This document shows positions 53,665 to 62,081 of a stretch of 64,000 nt of DNA, piece by piece. The position numbers and the translations under genes are program-made. Position 1 is the stretch's first letter; every line of letters begins with the position of its first letter. The stretch is from Lichenicola sp965198655 (GTDB taxonomy: Bacteria; Pseudomonadota; Alphaproteobacteria; Acetobacterales; Acetobacteraceae). The notes under the pieces are model-generated. The model worked only from the letters and a program-made list of their open reading frames with translations. It made no database searches and had not been told where the DNA came from. The DNA is taken from contig OZ240668.1 of NCBI GenBank assembly GCA_965198655.1, forward strand, positions 3,100,001 to 3,164,000. Direction: 5' to 3'.

Positions 53665-54531
53665 TCAGACCTTGCCCAAGGCCAGCTCCCTGTTCGCGAC
53701 GCCATTGGCGGCGCCGTTGACCGCCGGGATCGCGTTCGGCTGCTTGCCGGCGCCCGCGATCACGTCGAGGAACGGCTTGATGATGTCGATCGGCATCGGG
53801 AACACCACGGTCGAGTTCTGCTCGGCGCCGATCTCGGTCAGGGTCTGGAGGTAGCGCAACTGCATCGCGGCCGGGACGCTGCCGAGGATCTTCGCGGCGT
53901 CGACCAGCGTCTGCGACGCCTGGAACTCGGCTTCCGCATGGATGATCTTGGCCCGGCGGTCACGCTCGGCCTCCGCCTGCTTGGCGATCGCGCGCACCAT
54001 ATTCTCGGTCAGCTCGACGGTGCGGATCTCGACGTTGCTCACCTTGATCCCCCAGCCCTCGGTCTGGATGTCGATGATCGACTGCACGTCGGTGCTGAGC
54101 TTCTTGCGCTCGGACAGCATCTCGTCCAGCTCGTGCTGGCCCAGCACCGCCCGCAACGTGGTCTGCGCCAGCATGTTGGTGGCCGGGATGTAGTTCTGCA
54201 CCTGGATGATCGCCCGCTCCGGGCTGACCACGTTGAAGTAGAGGACGGCGTCCACCTTCATCGACACGTTGTCGCGCGAGATCACGTCCTGGCTGGGTAT
54301 CTCGATGACCTGGGTGCGCAGGTCGACCCGGACCATCTCCTGGACCAACGGCACCAGCAGCACGAGGCCGGGCCCACGCACCCGCTGGAAGCGGCCGAGC
54401 TGGAACACCACGGCCCGCTCGTATTCCCGCAGGATCTTTATCGAGGTCCTGGCCAGGAGGCCCACGAGCACGAGCAGGATCAGGGGAAGGAACGCCAGCC
54501 CCGGAACCTTGTCCAGGAAAGACCACGACAT
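53665..54531 (-). CDS. Slipin (stomatin/prohibitin, SPFH family) membrane protein
   Basis: A 288-residue stomatin-like protein. One N-terminal membrane segment (GLAFLPLILLVLVGLLA) is followed by the SPFH domain: ILREYERAVVFQLGRFQRVR, RVDLRTQVIEIPSQDVISRD, NVSMKVDAVLYFNVVSPERA and GIKVSNVEIRTVELTENMVR. A charged coiled coil AIAKQAEAERDRRAKIIHAE follows. Slipins organise membrane microdomains and often neighbour a NfeD partner gene, which is absent here. The ATG at 54531 is preferred to 54591 because the membrane segment starts just after it. A motif copy lies 155 bases upstream on the same strand. Confidence 0.9.
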   Translation of the reverse strand: MSWSFLDKVPGLAFLPLILLVLVGLLARTSIKILREYERAVVFQLGRFQRVRGPGLVLLVPLVQEMVRVDLRTQVIEIPSQDVISRDNVSMKVDAVLYFNVVSPERAIIQVQNYIPATNMLAQTTLRAVLGQHELDEMLSERKKLSTDVQSIIDIQTEGWGIKVSNVEIRTVELTENMVRAIAKQAEAERDRRAKIIHAEAEFQASQTLVDAAKILGSVPAAMQLRYLQTLTEIGAEQNSTVVFPMPIDIIKPFLDVIAGAGKQPNAIPAVNGAANGVANRELALGKV

Positions 54532-54685
54532 GAGCAGGAACTCCGATCCGTCAGGAGCGACCCGGGGCAACGCCTGGCGGGTCACCGCCAACGGTGCCGG
54601 GCAACGCCCCTAAAGCAGGCGTGACTGCCTCATGCCCGGTCGCAATGGGTCGCAGTCTGCAGTGTGGTGCTCGTTGCGAACAGGT

Positions 54686-54699
54686 TCGGAAACTACCCG
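54686..54699 (-). promoter_or_regulatory. Copy 6 of the motif (reverse strand), upstream of slipin
   Basis: On the reverse strand the sequence is CGGGTAGTTTCCGA, 155 bases before the slipin start. It points toward slipin, opposite to copy 4 about 80 bases away, which points to the ATPase. The pair makes this a divergent regulatory region. Confidence 0.55.
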
Positions 54700-54778
54700 G
54701 GGTCGTGCGGCACGGCAGGGCCGATTTTGTCCAAAGGTCTCAGCGGATGGCCCGCTGTCGGCAGAGGCAGCGACCGAG

Positions 54779-54792
54779 TAGGTATTTTCCGA
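54779..54792 (+). promoter_or_regulatory. Copy 4 of the motif, upstream of the P-type ATPase
   Basis: TAGGTATTTTCCGA, 94 bases before the ATPase start at 54887. It differs from copy 1 at one base. Confidence 0.55.
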
Positions 54793-54886
54793 GGATCGCC
54801 GGGCGCGGGCTTGCCCGGCGATCATGGCCGGCACCCGGTGGTCATCATCGTCGCGTGCGCGGCCACGGGTGAACAGGTGGCGAGAA

Positions 54887-57256
54887 ATGCTGGTCGCAGA
54901 CAAGTCGCCGGCCGTTCCGGTCGGACAGGCCGAACATGGTCAGGCGGCGCAGCCACGAGACGGACTGACGTCATCCGAGGCGCAGAACCGCCTGAAGGCG
55001 GTCGGGCCGAACGCCATGCCGGACGTCAGGGTGCACCCGCTGCGGCGGGCTCTCGGCAAGTTCTGGTCGCCAGTCCCATGGATGCTGGAAGCCGCCGTGG
55101 CGCTCGAGGCGTTGCTCGGCAACACGGTGGAGGCCGTGATCATCGCCGGCCTGCTGGTGTTCAACGCTGTCCTCGGGTTCCTCCAGGAAAGCCGTGCGGA
55201 GGCGACCCTCGACGCGCTGCGGTCCCGCTTGGCGCTCAAGGCGTCGGTGCGGCGCGACGGAAGGTGGCTCACCCTGCCGGCGGCCGAGCTGGTTCCGGGC
55301 GACCTGGTCAAGCTGTCGCTCGGCGGGGTCGTGGCGGCGGATGTGCGTCTGACCGAGGGCGAGGTTCTCCTCGACCAGTCGATGCTGACCGGAGAGTCGG
55401 CCGCGGTCGAGGCGGGGGTGGGCAAGCAGGTCTATGCGGGTGCGCTTGTCAGGCGGGGCGAGGCGTCGGCCGAGGTGACGGCAACCGGGGTACGGACGAA
55501 GTTCGGCAGGACCGCGGAGCTGGTCGGCACAGCCCACGTCGTCAGCTCGCAGCAGAAGGCGGTGCTGCGCGTGGTGCGCAACCTCGGCGGGTTCAGCCTT
55601 GTCGTCATCGTGCTGATCGTCGTCTATGCGATCGTTCTTCGTCTTCCGCTGGACGAGATCGCCACGCTGGTCCTGACCGCGATCCTCGCCTCGATCCCGG
55701 TAGCGCTTCCGGCGACCTTCACCCTCGCCGCGGCACTTGGTGCTCGTGTCCTCAGTCGATGCGGGGTGTTGCCGACCCGCCTCTCGGCGGTGGACGAGGC
55801 GGCGACGATCGACGTCCTTTGTGCCGACAAGACCGGCACCCTGACCGCCAACACGCTGACGGTGGCGACGACATGCGCGTTCGCGGGCCATGCGACGTCA
55901 TATGTCCTCGGGCTGGCTGCGTTGGCCAGCTCCGAGGGTGGGCAAGATCCGGTCGATGCCGCCGTGCGGGTGGCCGCCAAGGGCCAGGACGGTGCCGGTC
56001 TACCGAAACTCAGGACGTTCGTGCCGTTCGACCCGGCAACGAAGATGTCGGAAGCGACCTGCACTGGCGCCGGCGGGGCGGAACGCGTGTTGAAGGGAGC
56101 ATTCGATGTTGTCGCGGCGGCGGCCGAGCCGCACGCGACCGCTGCAGCGCAAGCCGCTGCGCTCGAGACGCAAGGCTTCCGGGTGCTGGCGGTGGCTGCA
56201 GGATCCGCCGCCTCGGTCGAGCTGGTCGGGCTGCTGGCGCTGAGCGACCCGCCGCGTCGGGACTCCGCCGCTCTGGTATCGGAGCTCAAGTCGCTGGGCG
56301 TGCGCACGATCATGGTGACCGGCGATGCGCCGGCCACCGCCAGCACCGTCGCGAAGGCGGTAGGACTTGAGGGCAAGGTTTGTCCACCGGGACCGATCCC
56401 GGCTGTGGTCTCCGTCGGCAGCTTCGCGGTGTATGCGGGCGTTCTTCCAGAGGCGAAGTACAAGCTGGTGAAGTCGCTGCAGCAGGCCGGCCACTCGGTA
56501 GGGATGTGCGGCGACGGTGCCAACGATGCACCGGCGCTGCGTCAGGCCCAGATCGGCATCGCAGTCTCGACGGCAACCGACGTCGCCAAGTCTTCCGCAG
56601 GGATGGTGCTGACGGACCCTGGTCTGGCTGGCATCGTTGCGGCCGTGAGGGAGGGCCGCGTCACCTTCCAGCGGATCATGATCTACACCTTGAACTCGAT
56701 CACCAAGAAGATCGTGACGCTGCTTCTGCTCGCGGTCGGTCTGCTGACGACGGGGCATGCGATCCTCACGCCGCTGCTCATGGTCATCCTGATGATCGCC
56801 GGCGACTTCCTGGCGATGTCGCTGACTACCGACAACGTGCAAGCCTCCATACAGCCGAACGTCTGGCGCATCGGCCACCTCACGGTGGCCGGGACCGTCC
56901 TGGGCGGCTGCTTCCTGTTGTTCGGGATCGCCGTGCTGGCGACGGCAAGGTACGGTTTCGGCTATGGCATCGAGGCGCTGCGAAGCCTGACCTTCCTGAC
57001 CCTGGTGTTCGGCAGCCAGGCGAACATCTATGCCATCCGCGGTCGTCACTCCCTGTTCGGCTCCAGGCCCAGCCTCTGGCTTGCGGCCTCGTCGGTCGCC
57101 GACGTCGTCGTCGCCTCCACGTTGGCGATCGCAGGCATCGCAATGGCGCCGCTCCCTGTATCCATCGTGGCCGGTGTCCTGGTCGCCGCCGCCGGCTTCG
57201 GCATCGTCCTGGCACTCGTCAAGATCCCCCTGCTTGGTCGCCTCCGGCTCGCCTAG
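54887..57256 (+). CDS. Plasma-membrane H+-type P-type ATPase (P3A)
   Basis: A 789-residue P-type ATPase. Cation-transporter N-domain with LTSSEAQNRLKAVGPNAMPD, the actuator LTGES (167-171), helix-4 PVALP (271-275), phosphorylated Asp314 in CADKTGTLT and hinge GMCGDGANDAPALRQAQIG. TNSITKK-type YTLNSITKKIVTLLLLAVG lies at the start of the second membrane domain. PVALP rather than PEGLP, the short N-terminus and TNDN-type segment SLTTDNVQ fit the fungal/plant-like proton pump group found in some acid-living bacteria. It would export protons at the cost of ATP. Motif copy 4 lies upstream. Confidence 0.92.
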   Translation: MLVADKSPAVPVGQAEHGQAAQPRDGLTSSEAQNRLKAVGPNAMPDVRVHPLRRALGKFWSPVPWMLEAAVALEALLGNTVEAVIIAGLLVFNAVLGFLQESRAEATLDALRSRLALKASVRRDGRWLTLPAAELVPGDLVKLSLGGVVAADVRLTEGEVLLDQSMLTGESAAVEAGVGKQVYAGALVRRGEASAEVTATGVRTKFGRTAELVGTAHVVSSQQKAVLRVVRNLGGFSLVVIVLIVVYAIVLRLPLDEIATLVLTAILASIPVALPATFTLAAALGARVLSRCGVLPTRLSAVDEAATIDVLCADKTGTLTANTLTVATTCAFAGHATSYVLGLAALASSEGGQDPVDAAVRVAAKGQDGAGLPKLRTFVPFDPATKMSEATCTGAGGAERVLKGAFDVVAAAAEPHATAAAQAAALETQGFRVLAVAAGSAASVELVGLLALSDPPRRDSAALVSELKSLGVRTIMVTGDAPATASTVAKAVGLEGKVCPPGPIPAVVSVGSFAVYAGVLPEAKYKLVKSLQQAGHSVGMCGDGANDAPALRQAQIGIAVSTATDVAKSSAGMVLTDPGLAGIVAAVREGRVTFQRIMIYTLNSITKKIVTLLLLAVGLLTTGHAILTPLLMVILMIAGDFLAMSLTTDNVQASIQPNVWRIGHLTVAGTVLGGCFLLFGIAVLATARYGFGYGIEALRSLTFLTLVFGSQANIYAIRGRHSLFGSRPSLWLAASSVADVVVASTLAIAGIAMAPLPVSIVAGVLVAAAGFGIVLALVKIPLLGRLRLA

Positions 57257-57599
57257 CTTGCGTGCCGGATCGGTGAACCACGCGACGCAGTCATCCACAG
57301 CTACTGGCTGGAAGATGCTCGAAGCGGATGCCGACGGGTCCCGTGGTTTTCCTGTCAGACTTGCGAGAACGGAACGCGGCGCATAGGTATTTCCCGATGG
57401 TGTCTCGACAACTAGAATAAGCCTATCGCTTGTGCATCATCGATCTGCATGGAGTCGATCAGGCGGCTCCCTGGACCACCATTCGAAAACCTATCCAGTC
57501 GAGGATACAAAATGGCTTATCCCTATTGGAAGGTCGACGCGCTGCCGCTCCGCTAGGTCCAGCAGCAGGTCCATCGGGCCATCAGTGCCAGGAGCCGCA
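57257..57599. other. Intergenic region with motif copy 5 and a micro-ORF
   Basis: No full gene. Motif copy 5 (57384-57397) is followed by GAGGA (57501-57505) and a 14-codon frame MAYPYWKVDALPLR (57512-57556). That arrangement looks like the intact promoter, ribosome site and beginning of a gene whose body has been lost, next to the recombinase remnant. Confidence 0.4.
57384..57397 (+). promoter_or_regulatory. Copy 5 of the motif, downstream of the P-type ATPase
   Basis: TAGGTATTTCCCGA, the most divergent copy (CCC for TCC). No intact gene follows; only the micro-ORF at 57512. It may be an orphan operator of a deleted gene. Confidence 0.4.
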
Positions 57600-58454
57600 T
57601 CTGTTATCGTGGTCCAGGTCGAGATGCCACGGGATCGCCGACGGCCCGCGCGCCCGGACCTGGAACGCCGTCACCTCCGCCGCCGGCCCGCTCGGCGTCA
57701 GCGTGTGCCGCAGCCAGTCGGTCTCGACCGGTGCCAGCACCGCGGCATCGGCCGCCCGCAACTCGATCTGCTGCAGGATGCAGCGGATGCCGGCCACGCC
57801 GAGCCGACCCCCAACGTGCTGTGCGCGGTGACCGCCCGGAACACTGGGCCATAGCTGATGCCCGAGCGCTGCAGCCAGCGCTCCCAGCGCGTGTGCCGAG
57901 CAGGGCGGGTTGCCGCGCCGTCGCGCCAGCCGCACCGCCTACCCCGGCTGCTCGACCGGCATCGCGGCTGCCGCACAGACAGGACGGGCTTGCCCTCCCC
58001 GACGCGCGTGTCCTCGCGGTCGAGCCCGGCGACGTCGGCCGACGCCAGGCTGCCCTGCTGGACCAGCAGCAGGAGCGCCCGGTTCGCAGGCCGGCCAGAT
58101 CCTCACCGCCGCTCTCAAGCCGCGACTGCGCCAGTTCCCCTGCCGTCCGCTGCCGGCACAGCGCCGCCGGCACGGCCGCATGGGCGGTCGGAAACGTCGG
58201 TGGTGCCGGGCGACCGCCGCCATCCGCAGCTTCAGGCCGTTCGGCCCGAGCGACGGCGGCAGACTCCCGACATAGGCGACGACCCGCTCCGGCGACGCCG
58301 GCAGGGCTGCGGACATGGCCTGGCTCGCGCACCAAGCGACGAAGGCCTGCCAGGCCCGTCATAGACCCGCCGCGCCTCCAAGCTGTCCGCACCGGGTCCT
58401 GGTCCAGCAACGCCACGATCCGCCGGCTCCGGTCCGTCCCTGCGGCGGATCATG
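57600..58454 (-). pseudogene. Tyrosine recombinase/integrase, heavily frameshifted
   Basis: Reverse-strand pieces in changing frames reconstruct a phage-type integrase. The start MIRRRDGPEP at 58454 leads to EARRVYDGP. The SAM-like DNA-binding domain WQAFVAWCASQAMSAALPAS continues PERVVAYVGSLPPSL (58360-58230). A catalytic-domain segment WLQRSGISYGPVFRAVTAHS (57880-57820) and RAADAAVLAPVETDWLRHTL near 57740-57680 follow, where the HGLRH-like box should be. At least three frame changes are needed, so it is inactive. The YGPVFRAV segment is typical of integrases of the XerC-like group in alphaproteobacteria. Confidence 0.65.
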
Positions 58455-58960
58455 AGCGAGCCCGACAGGTCACTCTCTCCGGATGGACGAGCCAGTAGCG
58501 CTTGGCCGGCATTCGAGTCTGACGGAGCCACAAAATACAGTGACATGCATTTGGCGATACGGAACCAGTTAAGCCGGCCTACAGATGCTGACCAAGCGCC
58601 GGATTCTCTTCTGACTCGTCGCTCCGGGACCGGCATCGGCCTCCAGGTGGGCGAGACGGACGACTCATCCCAGCGAAATGCGCGTGCTGGCTAGCCGCAA
58701 CTACATCTCGCGCGGGACAGCCAGCAAAAGGTTTCGATGCTCGTCCGACCCTTCGGAGGATCACAGCTCCTTGAAAAACGCGAAAGCATTTGACTCCCAA
58801 TCGTCAGAGTGGTCAATTCTGTCAAAATGACGCTTTCGTTCGAGGAGGCGTTACGAGGGATACGTTGGCTTTGAGCGGACAGCATGATCAGCCCCGTAGG
58901 GCCCGCGCCTCATCGTCTTGCAGGCGCAAGAGCGGCACTACCCCTGCGACCAGGGCCTAT
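58455..58960. other. Region upstream of the TetR-type gene with inverted repeats
   Basis: About 500 bases without a full gene. CGAAAGC (58781-58787) is mirrored by GCTTTCG (58832-58838), and TTTGAC (58789-58794) by GTCAAA (58821-58826): two nested dyads sharing one centre, a plausible operator for the regulator downstream. ATG 58827 opens a 15-codon frame (MTLSFEEALRGIRWL) ending in TGA, possibly a leader peptide. Confidence 0.4.
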
Positions 58961-59692
58961 GTGGCCGCCGCATCGAGATCGGAAGAGCTGACTGAGGATC
59001 ATCGGACACGCGTGGGCTTCGCCAGGCGGGAAAAGATGCGAGCACGCCTCGTGACCGCGATCATGGAGCTCTGGCCGACAACTCAGTCTGGCATCAGCGT
59101 CGTGATCGATGACGTCGTCAATGCCGCTGCCGTCTCACGTGGCAGCTTCTACAAGTATTTCTCCTCGCTTGAAGAAGCGCTTGATACGATCGGTCGTGAC
59201 CTCGCTGACGAGATGACGATCGGAATCATGCCAGTTTACGACGGGCTGTCCAACCCGCTGTATCGCACGGCCGCAGGTTTTCAGCTTTTCCAGTGGCGGG
59301 CGGTATTCGATCCGGTTTGGGCTCGCTTCGTGTCGAGGACCGACCATCTCTTTCGCGATCCCGAGCTGCTCGCGAACGTGATGGTCGACCTGCAGAATGG
59401 CCGGGAGGGCGGATTTTACAGGTTCAAGTCGGTCGAGCTTGCAGCGCGTTTCGTCATTGGTGCCACCAATGGAGGAATTAGTCGGATCGTGACGGGAAGA
59501 TCGGGCGCCCATGAAATTTTCGACCTGACGGAGATGGTTCTGCAAGGTCTTGGCGTGGATGGGGAGACTGCGCGCAAGGCCATCACCTTGACACACGCGC
59601 ACCTGATCGAATGTGCACCTGGCAGGCTGAACTGGTGGCATGAGAACTCGAGCCGTCTGATCAGCGACGTCTCAACTGAGACACGATTATAA
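58961..59692 (+). CDS. TetR/AcrR family transcriptional regulator
   Basis: A 243-residue regulator if started at GTG 58961. The helix-turn-helix is in ISVVIDDVVNAAAVSRGSFY followed by KYFSSLEEALDTIG, the normal TetR pattern with F-Y-K-Y-F. The C-terminal ligand domain has GFYRFKSVELAARFVIGATN. No convincing ribosome site marks the start: GTG 59012 is an alternative and the frame stays open upstream to 58790. It precedes the monooxygenase gene by 76 bases on the same strand and probably controls the three-gene catabolic set. Confidence 0.8.
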   Translation: MAAASRSEELTEDHRTRVGFARREKMRARLVTAIMELWPTTQSGISVVIDDVVNAAAVSRGSFYKYFSSLEEALDTIGRDLADEMTIGIMPVYDGLSNPLYRTAAGFQLFQWRAVFDPVWARFVSRTDHLFRDPELLANVMVDLQNGREGGFYRFKSVELAARFVIGATNGGISRIVTGRSGAHEIFDLTEMVLQGLGVDGETARKAITLTHAHLIECAPGRLNWWHENSSRLISDVSTETRL

Positions 59693-59768
59693 GCGCTCGT
59701 CACTCTGACCACACACTTGTTGACTTACGGTGACCCTCGTGGAAGCCGGTCATAAAAGGGAGAAGTCC

Positions 59769-61073
59769 ATGGACAACGTTATCGAAAGATTGAAGTCGGT
59801 TCCGAATGCTCCCTCTCTGGAGCCAAAGAAACCGAAACTCCTCCGTCCCATCACGCAGACCGGTCGCGTCGATGTCAGCGATCTGGCGGCGTTGTCGCCT
59901 TCCGACCTACGAGAGGAACTGGTGGCTCGGATTCGGGCGCTACAACCGATGCTGGAAGGCAACGCGCCTGCCGTGGAGGAGGCGCGTCGCGTCGGCGAGG
60001 AAAATATCGAGGCTTTGCGGAACGCAGGGATCTTCAGGATAATGGTGCCGCGTCGCTTCGGTGGCCTGGAGACAGACATCCGGACGAAGATCGAGGTGGC
60101 ACGCGAGGTTGCGAAAGGCTGCGGCTCGACCGCCTGGGTCACGTCCCTGATGAACGTGTGCTCGTTTTTCGCGGGTCTCGCCTCGGCAGAGGTTCAGGAG
60201 GATATCTGGGGCGCCAATCCCGATGCCCGCGTCGCTGGCGTGTTCAATGCCAGTTCGACGAGCAAGAAGGTCGAGGGCGGCTACCTCGTAAGCGGGCGCT
60301 GGCCGTGGTCCAGCGGGTGCCTTCATGCCGACTGGGCCATGCTAGGCATCCCGATCGTCGACGCCGACGGCAACAAGATCGAAGAAGCCCTGGCGTTCAT
60401 GCCGATGTCGGAGCTGACTATTGAAGAGACCTGGTTCACCGCCGGAATGAGAGGATCGGGGAGCAACACCACGGTGGCCGAGAACGTCTTCGTTCCCGAG
60501 CATCGCCTGCTCTCCATCCCTGGCGTGCTCACCGGCAAGGTGGCGACCCCCTACAAGGAGGAGGCCCTGTATCGCTCGGGTTTCGTTCCGGTTGCAGCGC
60601 TGATCCTTGCCGGCCCCCAACTGGGGCTGTGCACGCGTGCTCTTGAATACGTGCTTGAGATGGCTCCTGCGCGACGTATCGCCTACACCTTCTACACGCG
60701 GCAGACGGACTCGCCGAGCTTTCAGCTCGCGATGGCGAAGGCCGCGACACTGGTCGACACGGCGCACCTGTTCGCCTACCGCGCCGCCGACCTGATCGAC
60801 GCGGCCGCGCGCAACGCGCGTCAGCTAAGCTACCTTGAGCGCGCCCGGATCCGGATGGATGTCGGCCACACGGTTACGATCGCGCGGGATGCCATCGACG
60901 TCCTGATGTCCTCACACGGCGCCTCGGCTTTCGCGGACTTCAATCCGCTCCAGCGCATCTGGCGCGATTGCGAGACGGCAAGCCGTCACGCGGTTGCCGG
61001 ACCGGACATCGCAGCCGAGGTCTATGGCAGGGCATTGCTGGGTATCAACGAGGGCGTGACGCCGATCGTCTAA
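59769..61073 (+). CDS. Acyl-CoA dehydrogenase-fold flavin-dependent monooxygenase (HsaA/HpaH type)
   Basis: A 434-residue group D flavin monooxygenase or related enzyme of the acyl-CoA dehydrogenase fold. It shows NIEALRNAGIFRIMVPRRFG and LETDIRTKIEVAREVAKGCG, then STAWVTSLMNVCSFFAGLAS. VEGGYLVSGRWPWSSGCLHA is typical of HsaA and p-hydroxyphenylacetate hydroxylase oxygenase parts. The acyl-CoA dehydrogenase catalytic Glu is not evident. GGGAG lies upstream of the ATG. Such enzymes hydroxylate aromatic or heteroatom substrates with reduced flavin from a separate reductase, which is not in this window. It leads the SDR and aldehyde dehydrogenase genes. Confidence 0.85.
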   Translation: MDNVIERLKSVPNAPSLEPKKPKLLRPITQTGRVDVSDLAALSPSDLREELVARIRALQPMLEGNAPAVEEARRVGEENIEALRNAGIFRIMVPRRFGGLETDIRTKIEVAREVAKGCGSTAWVTSLMNVCSFFAGLASAEVQEDIWGANPDARVAGVFNASSTSKKVEGGYLVSGRWPWSSGCLHADWAMLGIPIVDADGNKIEEALAFMPMSELTIEETWFTAGMRGSGSNTTVAENVFVPEHRLLSIPGVLTGKVATPYKEEALYRSGFVPVAALILAGPQLGLCTRALEYVLEMAPARRIAYTFYTRQTDSPSFQLAMAKAATLVDTAHLFAYRAADLIDAAARNARQLSYLERARIRMDVGHTVTIARDAIDVLMSSHGASAFADFNPLQRIWRDCETASRHAVAGPDIAAEVYGRALLGINEGVTPIV

Positions 61074-61253
61074 GCATTCGCCACATCAACGTGTCGCAGC
61101 CTCCAGGCTTCCACGAGCCGCTAGTCTGGAGATTTCTCGGCTGAGCCGGTGGCTATGGCTCCGCATCCTTCGCTTTCGCAGTGCTCGAACTGGTGTCAGC
61201 CATGATTGCGTTGCTTATCCCGCAGCGCAGCATCCTGTCACGGGGATCGTATA

Positions 61254-61282
61254 CGCTTGATCAGACTCCATCTGATCAAGCG
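61254..61282. promoter_or_regulatory. Perfect 12-base inverted repeat before the SDR gene
   Basis: CGCTTGATCAGA-CTCCA-TCTGATCAAGCG, perfect 12-base arms with a five-base centre, 45 bases before the SDR start, in a 254-base gap. Each arm contains TGATCA. It is probably an operator; a stem-loop in the leader RNA is the alternative. It lacks a T-run, so it is not a typical terminator. Confidence 0.6.
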
Positions 61283-61327
61283 AGACGCCCCCGCATCCCA
61301 CTCAAGTCAGATCGGGAGCAAACACAT

Positions 61328-62065
61328 ATGTCGCTCAGTCATGAAGGACGTGTCGCCATCGTCACGGGCGCTGGTCAGGGGATCGGACGAGAAGTCGCGA
61401 GGCGGCTCCTCGATCGCGGCGCTTCAGTCGTTCTGGTCGATCTGGTGCCGCCGGTGGAAACCGCATCATTACTCGGCGGCGACGTTCTCAGCGTTGTCGG
61501 CGATGTTTCGCAGGCCCGCACTTGGAGAGAGCTTGCCGAAGCGGTGATGGATCGGTACGGCCGCGCCGACATCGTGATCAACAACGCTGGCATCTACCCG
61601 TTCTCTGGGATCGACGACCTGACTGAGGAGCTCTGGCACAAGACGATCGCGGTCAACCTCACCTCGCATTTTCATTCCGCAAAAGCATTCGTGCCATTGA
61701 TGCGACAGAACCGCTGGGGGCGGTTCGTTAACGTCTCCTCCAACTCGATCGCCTCCTGCTACCCGGGTCTGAGCCACTACATGGCGAGCAAAATGGGCGT
61801 GCTCGGCTTCGTGCGCGGCCTCGCGAACGACGTCGCGGCCGACAACATCACGGTCAACGCGATCATTCCTGCGCTGACCAACACGCCTGGTCAGGCCGGC
61901 ACGCCTCGAGAGCTGATCGAGGAGTTCGTGCAGCTCCAGGCGATCAAGCGTTTTGCCGAGCCTGCCGACATCGTCGGCCCGATGCTCTTCCTGAGCTCTG
62001 ACGACGCTGCCTTCGTGACCGGTCAGGCGCTCGTCGTTGATGGCGGCCTCTACAAGATCTCCTGA
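61328..62065 (+). CDS. SDR family oxidoreductase
   Basis: A 245-residue classical SDR: TGAGQGIG (13-20), NNAG (85-88), Ser138, Tyr151 and Lys155 (YMASK), Asp38 after strand 2 favouring NAD, and the C-terminal GQALVVDGG. GGGAG lies 10 bases before the ATG; a longer frame upstream runs across the inverted repeat and is unlikely to be coding. With the monooxygenase before and the aldehyde dehydrogenase 16 bases after, it probably oxidises an alcohol intermediate to the aldehyde used by the latter. Confidence 0.9.
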   Translation: MSLSHEGRVAIVTGAGQGIGREVARRLLDRGASVVLVDLVPPVETASLLGGDVLSVVGDVSQARTWRELAEAVMDRYGRADIVINNAGIYPFSGIDDLTEELWHKTIAVNLTSHFHSAKAFVPLMRQNRWGRFVNVSSNSIASCYPGLSHYMASKMGVLGFVRGLANDVAADNITVNAIIPALTNTPGQAGTPRELIEEFVQLQAIKRFAEPADIVGPMLFLSSDDAAFVTGQALVVDGGLYKIS

Positions 62066-62081
62066 CACCGAAGGATCATCC

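Noticed and set aside
53003..53854. A 283-codon forward frame crossing into the slipin gene
   Set aside because: Its second half is antisense to slipin and the first half is in a different frame from the recognisable phosphatase-like remnant.
54664..56370. A 568-codon second forward frame over the P-type ATPase
   Set aside because: Gly/Arg-rich out-of-frame shadow; all ATPase motifs lie in the other frame.
57700..57980. Possible polyketide synthase dehydratase segment (SGISYGPVFRAVTA)
   Set aside because: The YGPxFRAV similarity is shared with tyrosine recombinases; upstream SAM-like domain (WQAFVAWC...ERVVAYVGSL) and overall order fit an integrase and no other PKS domain is present.
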